A stretch of DNA of 64,000 bases. Origin: Streptomyces sp. A0958 (GTDB lineage: Bacteria > Actinomycetota > Actinomycetes > Streptomycetales > Streptomycetaceae). Position 1 is the stretch's first letter; the number at the start of each line of letters is the position of its first letter. A program made the translations under genes and the position numbers. Shown here one piece after another: positions 26,321 through 34,373 of this stretch. Location of the stretch: assembly GCF_004795035.1 (NCBI RefSeq), contig NZ_SSBK01000013.1, forward strand, positions 1 to 64,000. Reading direction: 5' to 3'. The notes beneath the pieces were generated by a model. The model saw only the letters and a program-made list of their open reading frames with translations. It was not told where the DNA came from and ran no database searches.

Positions 26321-27130
26321 TCAGACGCGGCAGAGGACCTCGCCGTGCGGGACCATGAACCAGCCGTCGCCCTGCTCGCCCCACGTGCGCCACGCCCCGG
26401 CGATCTCCGCCAGTTCCTCCGGCGTCGCGTGGCCGCCGTCCACCGCCAGTCCCGCGTACACCGAGCCGACGGTACGGTCCCCCCACAGGCTGCTCCACCA
26501 CGCCCGGCTCTCCGGGGTGGCGTAGCACCAGGAGGCCGCCGTCGGCGTGATGTCGGTGAAGCCCGCCTGTCGCGCCCAGGACAGCAGCCGGCGTCCGGCG
26601 TCGGGCTCGCCGCCGTTGGCGCGGGCCACCCGGCCGTACAGCTCCTGCCAGTGGTCCATTCCCGTCGACTCGGGGAACCAGGTCATCCCCGCGTAGTCGC
26701 TGTCGCGCGCCGCGACGACGCCCCCGGGGCGGCAGACCCGGCGCATCTCGCGCAGCGCCTGCACCGGGTCGCCCACGTGCTGGAGGACCTGATGGGCGTG
26801 GACCACGTCGAAGGAGTCGTCGGGGTAGTCCAGGGCATGCACGTCCGCGACGGCGAACTCGACGTTGTCCAGGCCCCGTTCGGCGGCCACCGCGGCCGCC
26901 TGGCCCAGGATCTCGTCGGTGGTGTCCAGCCCCGTCACCCGGCCGGGGGCGACCAGTTCGGCCAGGTCCGCGGTGATGGTGCCGGGGCCGCAGCCGACGT
27001 CCAGCACGCTCAGACCCGGGCGGAGTTCGCCGATGAGGTAGGCCGCGGAATTGGCGGCGGTGCGCCACCGGTGCGAGCGCAGCACCGACTCGTGGTGGCC
27101 GTGGGTGTAGACGGCGGTCTCCTTCGGCAT
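26321..27130 (-). CDS. Class I SAM-dependent methyltransferase (UbiE-like)
   Basis: A 269-residue methyltransferase with motif I LSVLDVGCGPGTITADLA (about residues 41-58), the acidic strand-2 end GLDTTDEIL, FAVADVHALDYPDDSFDVVH, and CRPGGVVAARDSDYAGMTWFP. The C-terminal region is helical. The start ATG 27130 gives the common MPKETAVYTHGHHESVLRSH beginning. The GMTWFP region suggests a small aromatic or polyketide-like acceptor, but this is only a guess. Single gene with its own terminator. Confidence 0.82.
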   Translation of the reverse strand: MPKETAVYTHGHHESVLRSHRWRTAANSAAYLIGELRPGLSVLDVGCGPGTITADLAELVAPGRVTGLDTTDEILGQAAAVAAERGLDNVEFAVADVHALDYPDDSFDVVHAHQVLQHVGDPVQALREMRRVCRPGGVVAARDSDYAGMTWFPESTGMDHWQELYGRVARANGGEPDAGRRLLSWARQAGFTDITPTAASWCYATPESRAWWSSLWGDRTVGSVYAGLAVDGGHATPEELAEIAGAWRTWGEQGDGWFMVPHGEVLCRV

Positions 27131-27251
27131 GGCCGTGATCCTCTCTCGAAACGCGAACCGCGAAATCGCTGATCGGTAGGACCACCGTAGGCCCTCATGC
27201 CGAATGATGAGATACGTATCTTGCAATGTGGACAGCGGTGAGTCGCGCGAA

Positions 27252-27280
27252 AGGGCGGCCGACTCAGCGTCGACCGCCCT
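27252..27280. terminator. Hairpin terminator of the PAP2/diacylglycerol-kinase gene
   Basis: AGGGCGG (27252-27258) and CCGCCCT (27274-27280) pair, with an inner CGAC/GTCG extension. The hairpin lies 24 bases beyond the minus-strand stop at 27305. Confidence 0.6.
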
Positions 27281-27304
27281 CTGTTGCCTCGCGTCCCGGA
27301 CCTG

Positions 27305-28810
27305 CTACACCGGCCTCGGGCAGTACACCGTCAGCGCCTCCGGCAGCTTGTCGATCATCAACTCGCTCCCGCTGTGCGCCACTTCACCGTCGTACGCGTA
27401 CGGCGTGCCGGGCTTCAGGCCGGAGACCCGCACCCGCTGGCGGCGGACGGCGGCGTGCGTGGGGGAGCGGGTCAGCGGGCCCGCGACGGCGGCGGCCAGC
27501 AGCCTCAGGCCGGGGGTCCGGCCGCCGTGCACGACGCGTACGTCCAGCAGCCCGTCCGCCAGGTTGTGCCGCCGGCCCGGCGCCGGGCCCATCCGCTGGA
27601 ACAGGCCGTTGCCGACGAACAGCAGCCACAAGGGGCGGCACTCTCCCTGGAGTTCGGCCTCCAGCGGGCGCTCGCCGCGCAGCACGTGCAGGGCCGCCAG
27701 GACACCGGCCGGCCAGCCGCCGATCCGGGGTGACCAGCGCTCACGCATCCGTACGAGCTCCGGGTACACGCCCAGGCTGAAGGCGTTGAGGAAGTAGCCG
27801 TGGGCGCCGCCGGGCCCGTCGGGGCCGGGCCGGAAGCGGCCGAGGTCCACCCGGACCGCGCTTCCCTCGCCCAGCGCGGCGCAAGCGTCCGCGACCGTCT
27901 CTATGCCCAGGTCGTACGCGAAGTGGTTGAGGGTCCCGCCGGGGAACACCGCGAGCGGCACGTCGTGCACGGCCGCCACCGCCGCCGCCTGGTTGACGGT
28001 GCCGTCCCCGCCGCACACACCCAGCGCCCGGCCCCGGCCCGCCGCCTTCTCCAGCTCGGCGGAGAGCTGGTCAGGGGGACACTCGGCCACCTCCGCCGCC
28101 CGTAGCGCGTCCCTGATCAGTGAGGCGGTGGCCGTGGCCGTGCCCGACTCCTGGTTGACGACGACCACGAGGCCCTGGCCGTCGGACAGGGCGGGCGCCT
28201 CGGCCGGCGGCCGGCCGGGAGCCGGCAGCTGACCCCTCGTCGGTATGACCCCGCGCAGGGCGAACGCCGCTCCCACGCCGAAAACCGCACCGGCGAGCAC
28301 ATCGCTCGGGTAGTGGACCCCGGTGTAGACGCGGGACGCGACCACGGACAGCGCGACGGGCGCGACGACCGCTCCCCAGCCCTTCGACTCCAGCGCCACC
28401 CCGGTGGCGAAGGCGGCGGCCGACGCGGCGTGCCCCGAGGGGAACGAGGTGGTCACCGGCTGGCGCTTCAGCTGCCGTATCACCGGCACGGCGTCCAGTA
28501 TCGGCCGCTGCCTGCGGACCGCCCCCTTGCCCACCGTGTTGATCGCCGCCGAGGCCACCGCCAGCGAGGCGATGCCCCGCAGCGCGGCCCGCCGCGCCCG
28601 GGCACTGCCCCCGAAGGCGGCCATGCCGGCGGCGGCCCCGAACCACAGGAGCCCGTGATTGGCGCTGCGGCTCAGCCTGGGCAACACGGGGCCGGCGGCC
28701 GGCCAGTGGCGCCGGGCCAGGTCCTGGAACACCGCGACATCGCGGCTGTGGAGCCGGCCGCGCAGCCCGGTGAGCCGTGACGGGAGGGAAGGGATGCTCG
28801 CTGACGACAT
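27305..28810 (-). CDS. PAP2 phosphatase - diacylglycerol kinase fusion protein
   Basis: A 501-residue membrane-associated protein. The N-terminal half (about 1-210) is a PAP2-type lipid phosphatase with the three signature motifs: KGAVRRQRP, SFPSGHAAS and SRVYTGVHYPSDVLAG. The second half (about 220-495) is a DAGK/YegS-type lipid kinase with VCGGDGTVNQAAAVA and VFPGGTLNHFA, and a C-terminal domain with YAYDGEV. The two activities would act in opposite directions on lipids such as diacylglycerol and phosphatidate, or on undecaprenyl or phosphoglycolipid intermediates. I start at ATG 28810, the first with a family-like N-terminus. It is divergent from the IclR regulator. Confidence 0.88.
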   Translation of the reverse strand: MSSASIPSLPSRLTGLRGRLHSRDVAVFQDLARRHWPAAGPVLPRLSRSANHGLLWFGAAAGMAAFGGSARARRAALRGIASLAVASAAINTVGKGAVRRQRPILDAVPVIRQLKRQPVTTSFPSGHAASAAAFATGVALESKGWGAVVAPVALSVVASRVYTGVHYPSDVLAGAVFGVGAAFALRGVIPTRGQLPAPGRPPAEAPALSDGQGLVVVVNQESGTATATASLIRDALRAAEVAECPPDQLSAELEKAAGRGRALGVCGGDGTVNQAAAVAAVHDVPLAVFPGGTLNHFAYDLGIETVADACAALGEGSAVRVDLGRFRPGPDGPGGAHGYFLNAFSLGVYPELVRMRERWSPRIGGWPAGVLAALHVLRGERPLEAELQGECRPLWLLFVGNGLFQRMGPAPGRRHNLADGLLDVRVVHGGRTPGLRLLAAAVAGPLTRSPTHAAVRRQRVRVSGLKPGTPYAYDGEVAHSGSELMIDKLPEALTVYCPRPV

Positions 28811-29054
28811 GGAACAGCGAATACCCGGCAACGCCGCCCCGAACCAGCAGGCGCGCGGGAGCGCGTCGGCGGGACGGACACAGAGCCCGTGCCCGGCCGC
28901 CATTCGGTCCCATAGGCGGGCAAACCACTCGGGCGGGCGGGTGTCGCGTGTTCCACGGCACCCCGTCGTTGCACCGGCAACTCCGCCGCACTTAGCCTGC
29001 GTTCGTGATGCCGGTCACCGACCGGCATGCCGAACGAGAGGGTGGTGCACGACC

Positions 29055-29819
29055 ATGGGGCGACTCGTCCCCGCGGTGACCAGGGCGCTGGACGTTCTCG
29101 AACTCTTCCTCCACGGCGACGGCACGCTCTCCGCGCCCGAGGTGACCCGCAAGCTCCAGCTCCCCCGTACCACCGTCCATGAGCTGCTGACCACGCTCGC
29201 CGCCCGCTCGTACCTGGTCGCCGTCCCCGATCGGCCCGGCCGCTACCGGCTCGGCGTCCGCACCTACCAGCTCGGCAGCCGGTACGCCGAGCAGCTCGAC
29301 CTCGCCGCCGAGGGCCGGCAGGTGGCGCAGCGGGTGGCCGAGACCTGCGGCGAGACCGTGCACGTGGCGATCCTGGAGGGCACCGACGTCATCTACATCG
29401 CCCAGGTCGACTCCACCCACGCGGTACGGATGGTGTCGGCGGCCGGCCGCAAGCTGCCCGCCCACTGCACGTCCGTCGGCAAGATGCTGCTCGCCTCGCT
29501 GCCCGCCCCGGAACTCGACACCCGGCTCGACGGGCTCGAACTGACCGGCATGACCCCCGACAGCATCACCGACGAACAGGAGCTGCGGACCGCGCTCGAC
29601 GCCGTACGGGAAAGGGGCGTCGCCGTGGAGCACCAGGAGTCCGACCCCTACGTGGGCTGTGTCGCCGCGCCCGTACGCGACCGGTCGGGGCGGGTCGTCG
29701 CCGCGCTGTCCGTCTCCGTCCCGATGATCCGCTGGAACGAGGAGCGCGAGCGGGAGCTCGCGGGGCTCGCCGTCGAAGGCGCCGAGGAGCTGTCCGGCCG
29801 CCTCGGCCACCACCGGTGA
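29055..29819 (+). CDS. IclR-family transcriptional regulator
   Basis: A 254-residue regulator: winged helix-turn-helix (about 1-65, AVTRALDVLELFLHGDGTLS and LQLPRTTVHELLTTLAARSYL), then the IclR effector domain (about 80-245, with LPAHCTSVGKMLLASLP and AAPVRDRSGRVVAALSVSVP). Members respond to small aromatic or carbonyl metabolites. It lies 244 bases divergent from the PAP2 fusion and 96 bases before the aminotransferase-like gene on its own strand, so either could be its target. Confidence 0.88.
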   Translation: MGRLVPAVTRALDVLELFLHGDGTLSAPEVTRKLQLPRTTVHELLTTLAARSYLVAVPDRPGRYRLGVRTYQLGSRYAEQLDLAAEGRQVAQRVAETCGETVHVAILEGTDVIYIAQVDSTHAVRMVSAAGRKLPAHCTSVGKMLLASLPAPELDTRLDGLELTGMTPDSITDEQELRTALDAVRERGVAVEHQESDPYVGCVAAPVRDRSGRVVAALSVSVPMIRWNEERERELAGLAVEGAEELSGRLGHHR

Positions 29820-29915
29820 GGCTCCAGGCCGGGCGCATCGCCTCATTCCCTCGTATAAAGGTCCGGAGGGCGAACGGCGAGTCGGATCGAGCGAGCGGCG
29901 GCGAAGGAGGCCCGG

Positions 29916-31166
29916 ATGGGCCGGGAGCGGACCGGAAGCCACGAGCACGGCACGCACACCGTCCGGGAGGACCGCGGGCCCGTACGGTACGGACCGCCCG
30001 CCCCCTGGCCCGGGCTGCCCGTCCTGCCGGAACTGGCCGAGGTGCTGGCGGCAGCGGCGGACCGGGCCGCCCCCGAACCCGCCGGCGGATCGGCCGCCCT
30101 GCGCGAGGCCGCCTGCGCCTACTGGCAGCGGCGCGGCCTGCGCGGCGGCCCCGAACACGTCGCCGCCGCCCCCGGCACCTCTCCGCTGCTGCTCGCCCTG
30201 GTCGCCGCGCACGCGGGCGACGTGCTGCTGCCGCGCCCCTGCCCCGCCTCCTGGATTCCGCAGGCCCGGCTGCTGGGCCGGCCCGCATACCAGGTCCCCA
30301 CCCCCGCCGAGTGCGGCGGCGTCCCCGACCCGTACGCGCTCCTGGAGACCGTACGCAGGGTGCGCGCCGAGGGCGGCAGACCGCGGCTGCTGCTGCTCTC
30401 CGTGGCCGACGACCCCACCGCCACCGTCGCCCCGCCCGAACTCGTGCGCGAGGCCTGCGAGGCCGCCGTCGGTGAGGGCCTGCACATCGTCAGCGACGAG
30501 ACCTGGCGCGACACCCTGCACCGGCCGCACGACACGGTGCTGGTCAGCCCGGCCGAGATGTGCCCGGACGACGTGACGGTCGTCTCCGGCCTGTACGGGG
30601 GCCTGACCCCGCCCGCCTGGCCGGTCGCCGTCGCCCGGTTCCCCGGCACCGGACGCTCCGCCGCGCGCCGGGCCCGCACCCTGGACATCCTCACCGCGCT
30701 CGGCGCCTTCGTCGCCGGACCGGTCGCGGCGGCCGCCGCCCACGCGCTGCACGAACCGGACGCCGTCACCGAACGGGTCCGCCGCGCCGCCGCCCTCCAG
30801 GCCCGCGTCGCCGCCGAGGCGCACCGGGCGGTGCTCACCACGGGCGCGCTGGCCCGACCCCCGCAGGCCGGCCGCCACCTCTACGCCGACCTCGGCCCGC
30901 TCCGCTCCCGGCTCGCCGCCCGAGGGGTCACGGACTCGCTCGAACTGGAGGAATACCTCAGCGAACGGCTCGGCACGCCCACCCCCGGCGGCCACCGCTT
31001 CGGCGACGAACTCGGGGCCCTCCGGGTACGGCTGGGCACCGGATCGCTGCTTGGCACCACCCCCGAGGAGCAGAACCGGTCGCTCACCGCCCCGGAGCCC
31101 CTCGAATTGCCGCATGTCGCGGCAGCCCTGAGCATTTTCCGAGCAGCCCTCGACGAACTGCGCTGA
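29916..31166 (+). CDS. Aminotransferase-fold protein lacking every lysine
   Basis: A 416-residue protein with the layout of class I/II PLP-dependent aminotransferases: APGTSPLLLALVAAHAGDVLLPRPC (cofactor phosphate and large domain), LLLLSVADDPTATVAP, and VSDETWRD with the Asp that normally pairs with the pyridine nitrogen. The catalytic lysine should follow in an SxSK stretch, but residues 224-229 read SGLYGG. I found no lysine anywhere in the chain. It therefore cannot form the internal aldimine and is unlikely to be an ordinary transaminase. It may bind PLP or a related ligand, act as a regulatory or structural partner, or use another chemistry. The downstream NAPE-PLD-like gene begins 36 bases later on the same strand, suggesting a shared transcript. 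Confidence 0.75.
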   Translation: MGRERTGSHEHGTHTVREDRGPVRYGPPAPWPGLPVLPELAEVLAAAADRAAPEPAGGSAALREAACAYWQRRGLRGGPEHVAAAPGTSPLLLALVAAHAGDVLLPRPCPASWIPQARLLGRPAYQVPTPAECGGVPDPYALLETVRRVRAEGGRPRLLLLSVADDPTATVAPPELVREACEAAVGEGLHIVSDETWRDTLHRPHDTVLVSPAEMCPDDVTVVSGLYGGLTPPAWPVAVARFPGTGRSAARRARTLDILTALGAFVAGPVAAAAAHALHEPDAVTERVRRAAALQARVAAEAHRAVLTTGALARPPQAGRHLYADLGPLRSRLAARGVTDSLELEEYLSERLGTPTPGGHRFGDELGALRVRLGTGSLLGTTPEEQNRSLTAPEPLELPHVAAALSIFRAALDELR

Positions 31167-31202
31167 CGCCGTGCCGGCGCACTCCAGGACGGGAGCCTCG
31201 AT

Positions 31203-32249
31203 ATGACGGACCGGACCGAGCGCTCCCTCGCCCGGGACACACCCACGGTGGCCTGCGGCGACGTCGTCGCCCCGCGGCCCCTCGGCGAGGTGCGCTCCTG
31301 GCCCAGGAGCTTCGCGGACCGGCTCACCGCCCCGCTCCCCGGCATCCTCGGCATGTCCCGGCTGGCCCGTGAGCACTCCATCCGGCCCAACGCGGAGGGA
31401 CTGCGCCACATCCGCCGCCTGCCGTACGCCCCCGAGCCCCTGCTGCCGGTCCCGGCCGGCTCCAGCTGCGTCACCTGGGCCGGGCACGCCAGCTGGATCA
31501 TCCGCACCGGCGGCCTCACCGTCCTGGCCGATCCGGTCTGGTCCCGCCGCATCCTCGGCACCCCGGCCCGGATCACCCCCGTCGGCGTCCGCTGGGAGGA
31601 TGTGCCGCCCGTCGACGCCGTCGTCATCAGCCACAACCACTACGACCACCTCGACGCCCCCACGCTGCGCCGGCTGCCCCGGCACACCCCGCTGTTCGTC
31701 CCGGCCGGCCTCGGCCAGTGGTGCCGCCGGCGCGGCTTCGACCGCGTCACCGAACTCGACTGGTGGGAGTCGGCCCGGCTGGGCGGCGTCCGCTTCGACT
31801 TCGTGCCCGCCCACCACTGGTCCCGGCGCACCCTCACCGACACCTGCCGCTCACTGTGGGGCGGCTGGATCATCGAGGACACCGCCTCCACCGGCCCCGG
31901 CGGTCGGATCTACTTCGCCGGGGACACCGGATACGGCCACTGGTTCACCGAGATCGGCCGCCGCCACCCCGGCATCGACCTCGCCCTGCTGCCGATCGGC
32001 GCCTACGAACCGCGCTGGTGGCTCGGCGACGTCCACACCGACCCGGAGGAGGCCGTGCAGGCGTACGAGGATTTGGGCGCCCGCGCGATGGCCCCGATGC
32101 ACTGGGCGACGTTCCTGCTGTCCGCCGAACCCGTGCTCGAACCGCTCACCCGGCTGCGGACCGCCTGGCAACGCGCCGGCCACCCGCGCGAACGGCTCTG
32201 GGACCTGCCCATCGGCGGCTCACGCCTGCTGGAGGCCCCGGCCGGCTGA
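31203..32249 (+). CDS. NAPE-PLD-like metallo-beta-lactamase-fold hydrolase
   Basis: A 348-residue metal-dependent hydrolase. VTWAGHASWIIR, HNHYDHLD (the HxHxDH zinc motif), FVPAHHWSRR, YFAGDTGYG and PMHWATFLL follow the order seen in the N-acylphosphatidylethanolamine phospholipase D group of the superfamily. The N-terminal extension of about 90 residues is also usual there. It may act on phospholipids or N-acylated amines, but substrate assignment is inference. It shares a transcript direction with the lysine-free aminotransferase-like gene and stops two bases before the stop of the convergent DedA gene. Confidence 0.82.
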   Translation: MTDRTERSLARDTPTVACGDVVAPRPLGEVRSWPRSFADRLTAPLPGILGMSRLAREHSIRPNAEGLRHIRRLPYAPEPLLPVPAGSSCVTWAGHASWIIRTGGLTVLADPVWSRRILGTPARITPVGVRWEDVPPVDAVVISHNHYDHLDAPTLRRLPRHTPLFVPAGLGQWCRRRGFDRVTELDWWESARLGGVRFDFVPAHHWSRRTLTDTCRSLWGGWIIEDTASTGPGGRIYFAGDTGYGHWFTEIGRRHPGIDLALLPIGAYEPRWWLGDVHTDPEEAVQAYEDLGARAMAPMHWATFLLSAEPVLEPLTRLRTAWQRAGHPRERLWDLPIGGSRLLEAPAG

Positions 32250-32251
32250 GG

Positions 32252-32878
32252 TCACCGCGCCCACCGCGCCCGCGTCCGGCGCCACACCGCGGGCACCCCG
32301 CTGATCAGCAGCGTCAGCCCCACCGCCGCCACCACCCCCTGCCACGGCTCCGGGAACAGCGAACCGCCCAGGATGCCGATCAGCTGATACGTCGCCGCCC
32401 ACGCCAGACAGGCCGGCACATCGCCCCGGGCGAACCGTCGCATCGGCATCCGCCCCAGCAGACACGCCAGCATCACCGGTATGCGCCCCGCAGGCACCAG
32501 CCGGGACAGCACCAGCACCGTGGCGCCGTGCTCGTCCAGCTTTTGCTGCGCCTGCGCCAGCCGCTCCGGCGCGGCCCGGTCCCGGATGGCCCGCAGCCAC
32601 CGCGAGCCGTTCTTCGACCGCACCCCCCGCTGCCCCAGCCAGTACAGGGATATGTCCCCCAGGAACGCCGCCGCCGACGCCACCCCGAACACCACCAGCA
32701 GCGAGAACGGCGACGACTGGTGGAACGCCACCACGGCCGCCGAACTCACCAGCGCGCCCGTCGGCACCACCGGGACCAGCGCGCCCAGCGCCACCAGCAG
32801 GAACAGCGACGGGTAGCCGATGGCCTGCTGTGTCGACTCCGGGGGCAGCTGCGCCGTCTGCCGCACGAACTCGATCAC
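32252..32878 (-). CDS. DedA / VTT-domain membrane protein
   Basis: A 208-residue inner-membrane protein with five or six hydrophobic segments. GGAGGG six bases before GTG 32878 sets the start, which overlaps the stop of the upstream MBL gene. The DedA/SNARE-associated (VTT) core is visible: GALVPVVPTGALVSSAAVVAF, then FLGDISLYWLGQRG, VPAGRIPVMLACLLGRMP and the closing hydrophobic helices. DedA proteins are now regarded as lipid scramblases or carriers of undecaprenyl phosphate and phosphatidylethanolamine. Translational coupling to the MBL hydrolase suggests the two work together. Confidence 0.85.
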   Translation of the reverse strand: MIEFVRQTAQLPPESTQQAIGYPSLFLLVALGALVPVVPTGALVSSAAVVAFHQSSPFSLLVVFGVASAAAFLGDISLYWLGQRGVRSKNGSRWLRAIRDRAAPERLAQAQQKLDEHGATVLVLSRLVPAGRIPVMLACLLGRMPMRRFARGDVPACLAWAATYQLIGILGGSLFPEPWQGVVAAVGLTLLISGVPAVWRRTRARWAR

Positions 32879-33657
32879 CCGGAGCCCTCCGGCCGCACGC
32901 GCTCCCCGTGCGCCAGCCGGTGCACCACGACCTCGGGTGCCCGCAGCGCCGCCTTCCGTACGAACTCCTCGCCCGGGGCGTGGAACTCGTGCGGCCGGAC
33001 CCCGTCCATCCCGATCGGCCAGTACGTGCCGTAGTGCACCGGCACCGCCGAGCGCGGCTCCAGCCGGCTCAACGCCTCCGCCGCGCGCCCCGCGTCGAGG
33101 TGCCCGTGGCCGAGATGGGGCCCCCAGCCGCCGACCGGCAGCAGGGCCACGTCCACCGGGCCGACCGCCCGCGCCATGTCGTCGAAGAGCCCGGTGTCCC
33201 CGGCGAAATACGTGCGGGCCGCGCCCTCGACCACGTACCCCAGGGCGGGGGAGCGCTGAGGGCCCAGCGGAAGGCGCCGGCCGTCGTGCAGCGCCGGGAC
33301 GGCCCGCACCCGCACCTCGCCGACGCGCACCTCGTCGCCCGCCGTCACCTCGGTGATCCGCAGCCCCCGCGCCCTGCGCAGCAGCCGCAGCCCCGGCACC
33401 GCCCGCACCGAGCCGTGCGGCACGATCAGCCGGGCCCCGGGGGCGACGCGCGCCAGCGACGGCAGGTGCAGGTGGTCGGAGTGCAGGTGCGAGATCAGGA
33501 CCACGTCGGCGACGGCCGCGTCCGGACCGGGCAGCGCGCCGCGGCGGCGCCGCAGATGCGCGAAGCGCCGCACGAAGAGCGGATCGGTCAAGAAGCGCAC
33601 CCCGGAGTCCTCGATCGTGCACGTGGCATGCCCCCACCAGGTGATCTCCACCGGCAC
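32875..33657 (-). CDS. Metallo-beta-lactamase-fold hydrolase (UlaG-like)
   Basis: A 260-residue hydrolase with ITWWGHATCTIED at the start, the metal motif HLHSDHLHLP, YFAGDTGLFDDMA and VPVHYGTYWP. It is shorter than the neighbouring NAPE-PLD-like protein and closer to the general UlaG/YtnP-type group. The substrate is unknown. Its stop codon overlaps the DedA start by four bases (GTGA), so the pair is a two-gene operon on the minus strand. Confidence 0.82.
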   Translation of the reverse strand: MPVEITWWGHATCTIEDSGVRFLTDPLFVRRFAHLRRRRGALPGPDAAVADVVLISHLHSDHLHLPSLARVAPGARLIVPHGSVRAVPGLRLLRRARGLRITEVTAGDEVRVGEVRVRAVPALHDGRRLPLGPQRSPALGYVVEGAARTYFAGDTGLFDDMARAVGPVDVALLPVGGWGPHLGHGHLDAGRAAEALSRLEPRSAVPVHYGTYWPIGMDGVRPHEFHAPGEEFVRKAALRAPEVVVHRLAHGERVRPEGSG

Positions 33658-33885
33658 GTCGCCGCCTCCTCCTGCTCACCGGACCCACGTCGGACCCACC
33701 ACACCTGCCCGACGAGCCTACGGGCAGTCGCCCCGCTCCGGTCCGCGCCCCCCGGCGCACCCGTCATTCGGGGGTCCCGGACCGTGCCTCCGTGCGCCCC
33801 CTCACCGCCCCGGTACGCGCCCTCGGGCCCCGGGGACGTCCGCATAGGGTCGGGGTCGGGGAAGGACAAGCACCGGGAGACGGCC

Positions 33886-34290
33886 ATGGGGGACGTACGA
33901 GTGGCGGCCATCGCCAGTCTGACGCCGCTCGAAGAACTGGACAGCGATCCGTTCCTGGTGGACACCCGCGGCCAGCACGCCATGTGCGCCCGCTGGGCCG
34001 CCGACCAGGGCTACGTCGTCACCCGGCAGCTGCGCCTCTACGGGCTGCGCCCCGACCACCCCGCGCTCTGGGCCGACGTCGAGAGCGGCGAGGTCGAGCT
34101 GTTCGTCGCCCCCAGCGACCGGGTCCTCGCCCGCGCCCTGGCCTCGGTGCCGCAGTTCACCGCGGAGTGCGAGCGGCGCGGCGTACGCCTGGAGATCGCC
34201 GGGCTCCACGAGCCGTCCTACAGCGCCGACCACAAGGCAGGGGTGCACCGCAGGCTCTCCATGCCGACCGCCGGATACGACGGCTGCTGA
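33886..34290 (+). CDS. Stand-alone serine-recombinase-like domain without catalytic serine
   Basis: A 134-residue protein starting at ATG 33886. No family name comes to mind, but its pattern follows the resolvase N-terminal domain: a helix after a glutamine (QHAMCARWAADQGYVVTRQL), an RPDHPALWADVESGEVELFV segment, then PSDRVLARALASV like the DRLxR stretch, and ERRGVRLEIA like the strand after helix D. The YxRxS motif with the active serine is missing at the N-terminus (VRVAAIASLTPLEELDSD), and no DNA-binding tail follows. It would be a fold relic used for something other than strand exchange. This is inference by eye and needs a profile or structure comparison. Confidence 0.55.
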   Translation: MGDVRVAAIASLTPLEELDSDPFLVDTRGQHAMCARWAADQGYVVTRQLRLYGLRPDHPALWADVESGEVELFVAPSDRVLARALASVPQFTAECERRGVRLEIAGLHEPSYSADHKAGVHRRLSMPTAGYDGC

Positions 34291-34373
34291 CCGCCTGCGG
34301 GCCCGCCGGAGCCGCTGTGAAAGGCTTGGGCGGGGCCCGGAACGGCAGGGCCCGGACGTGAGGTGACGAGGGC

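Noticed and set aside
29916..31166. A functional aminotransferase
   Set aside because: No lysine exists in the chain, so the normal PLP chemistry is impossible. I report the fold, not the activity.
28992..31817. A 941-codon open frame on the minus strand
   Set aside because: Antisense to IclR, the aminotransferase-like protein and the NAPE-PLD-like hydrolase. Composition is Gly/Ala/Val-rich with no motif.
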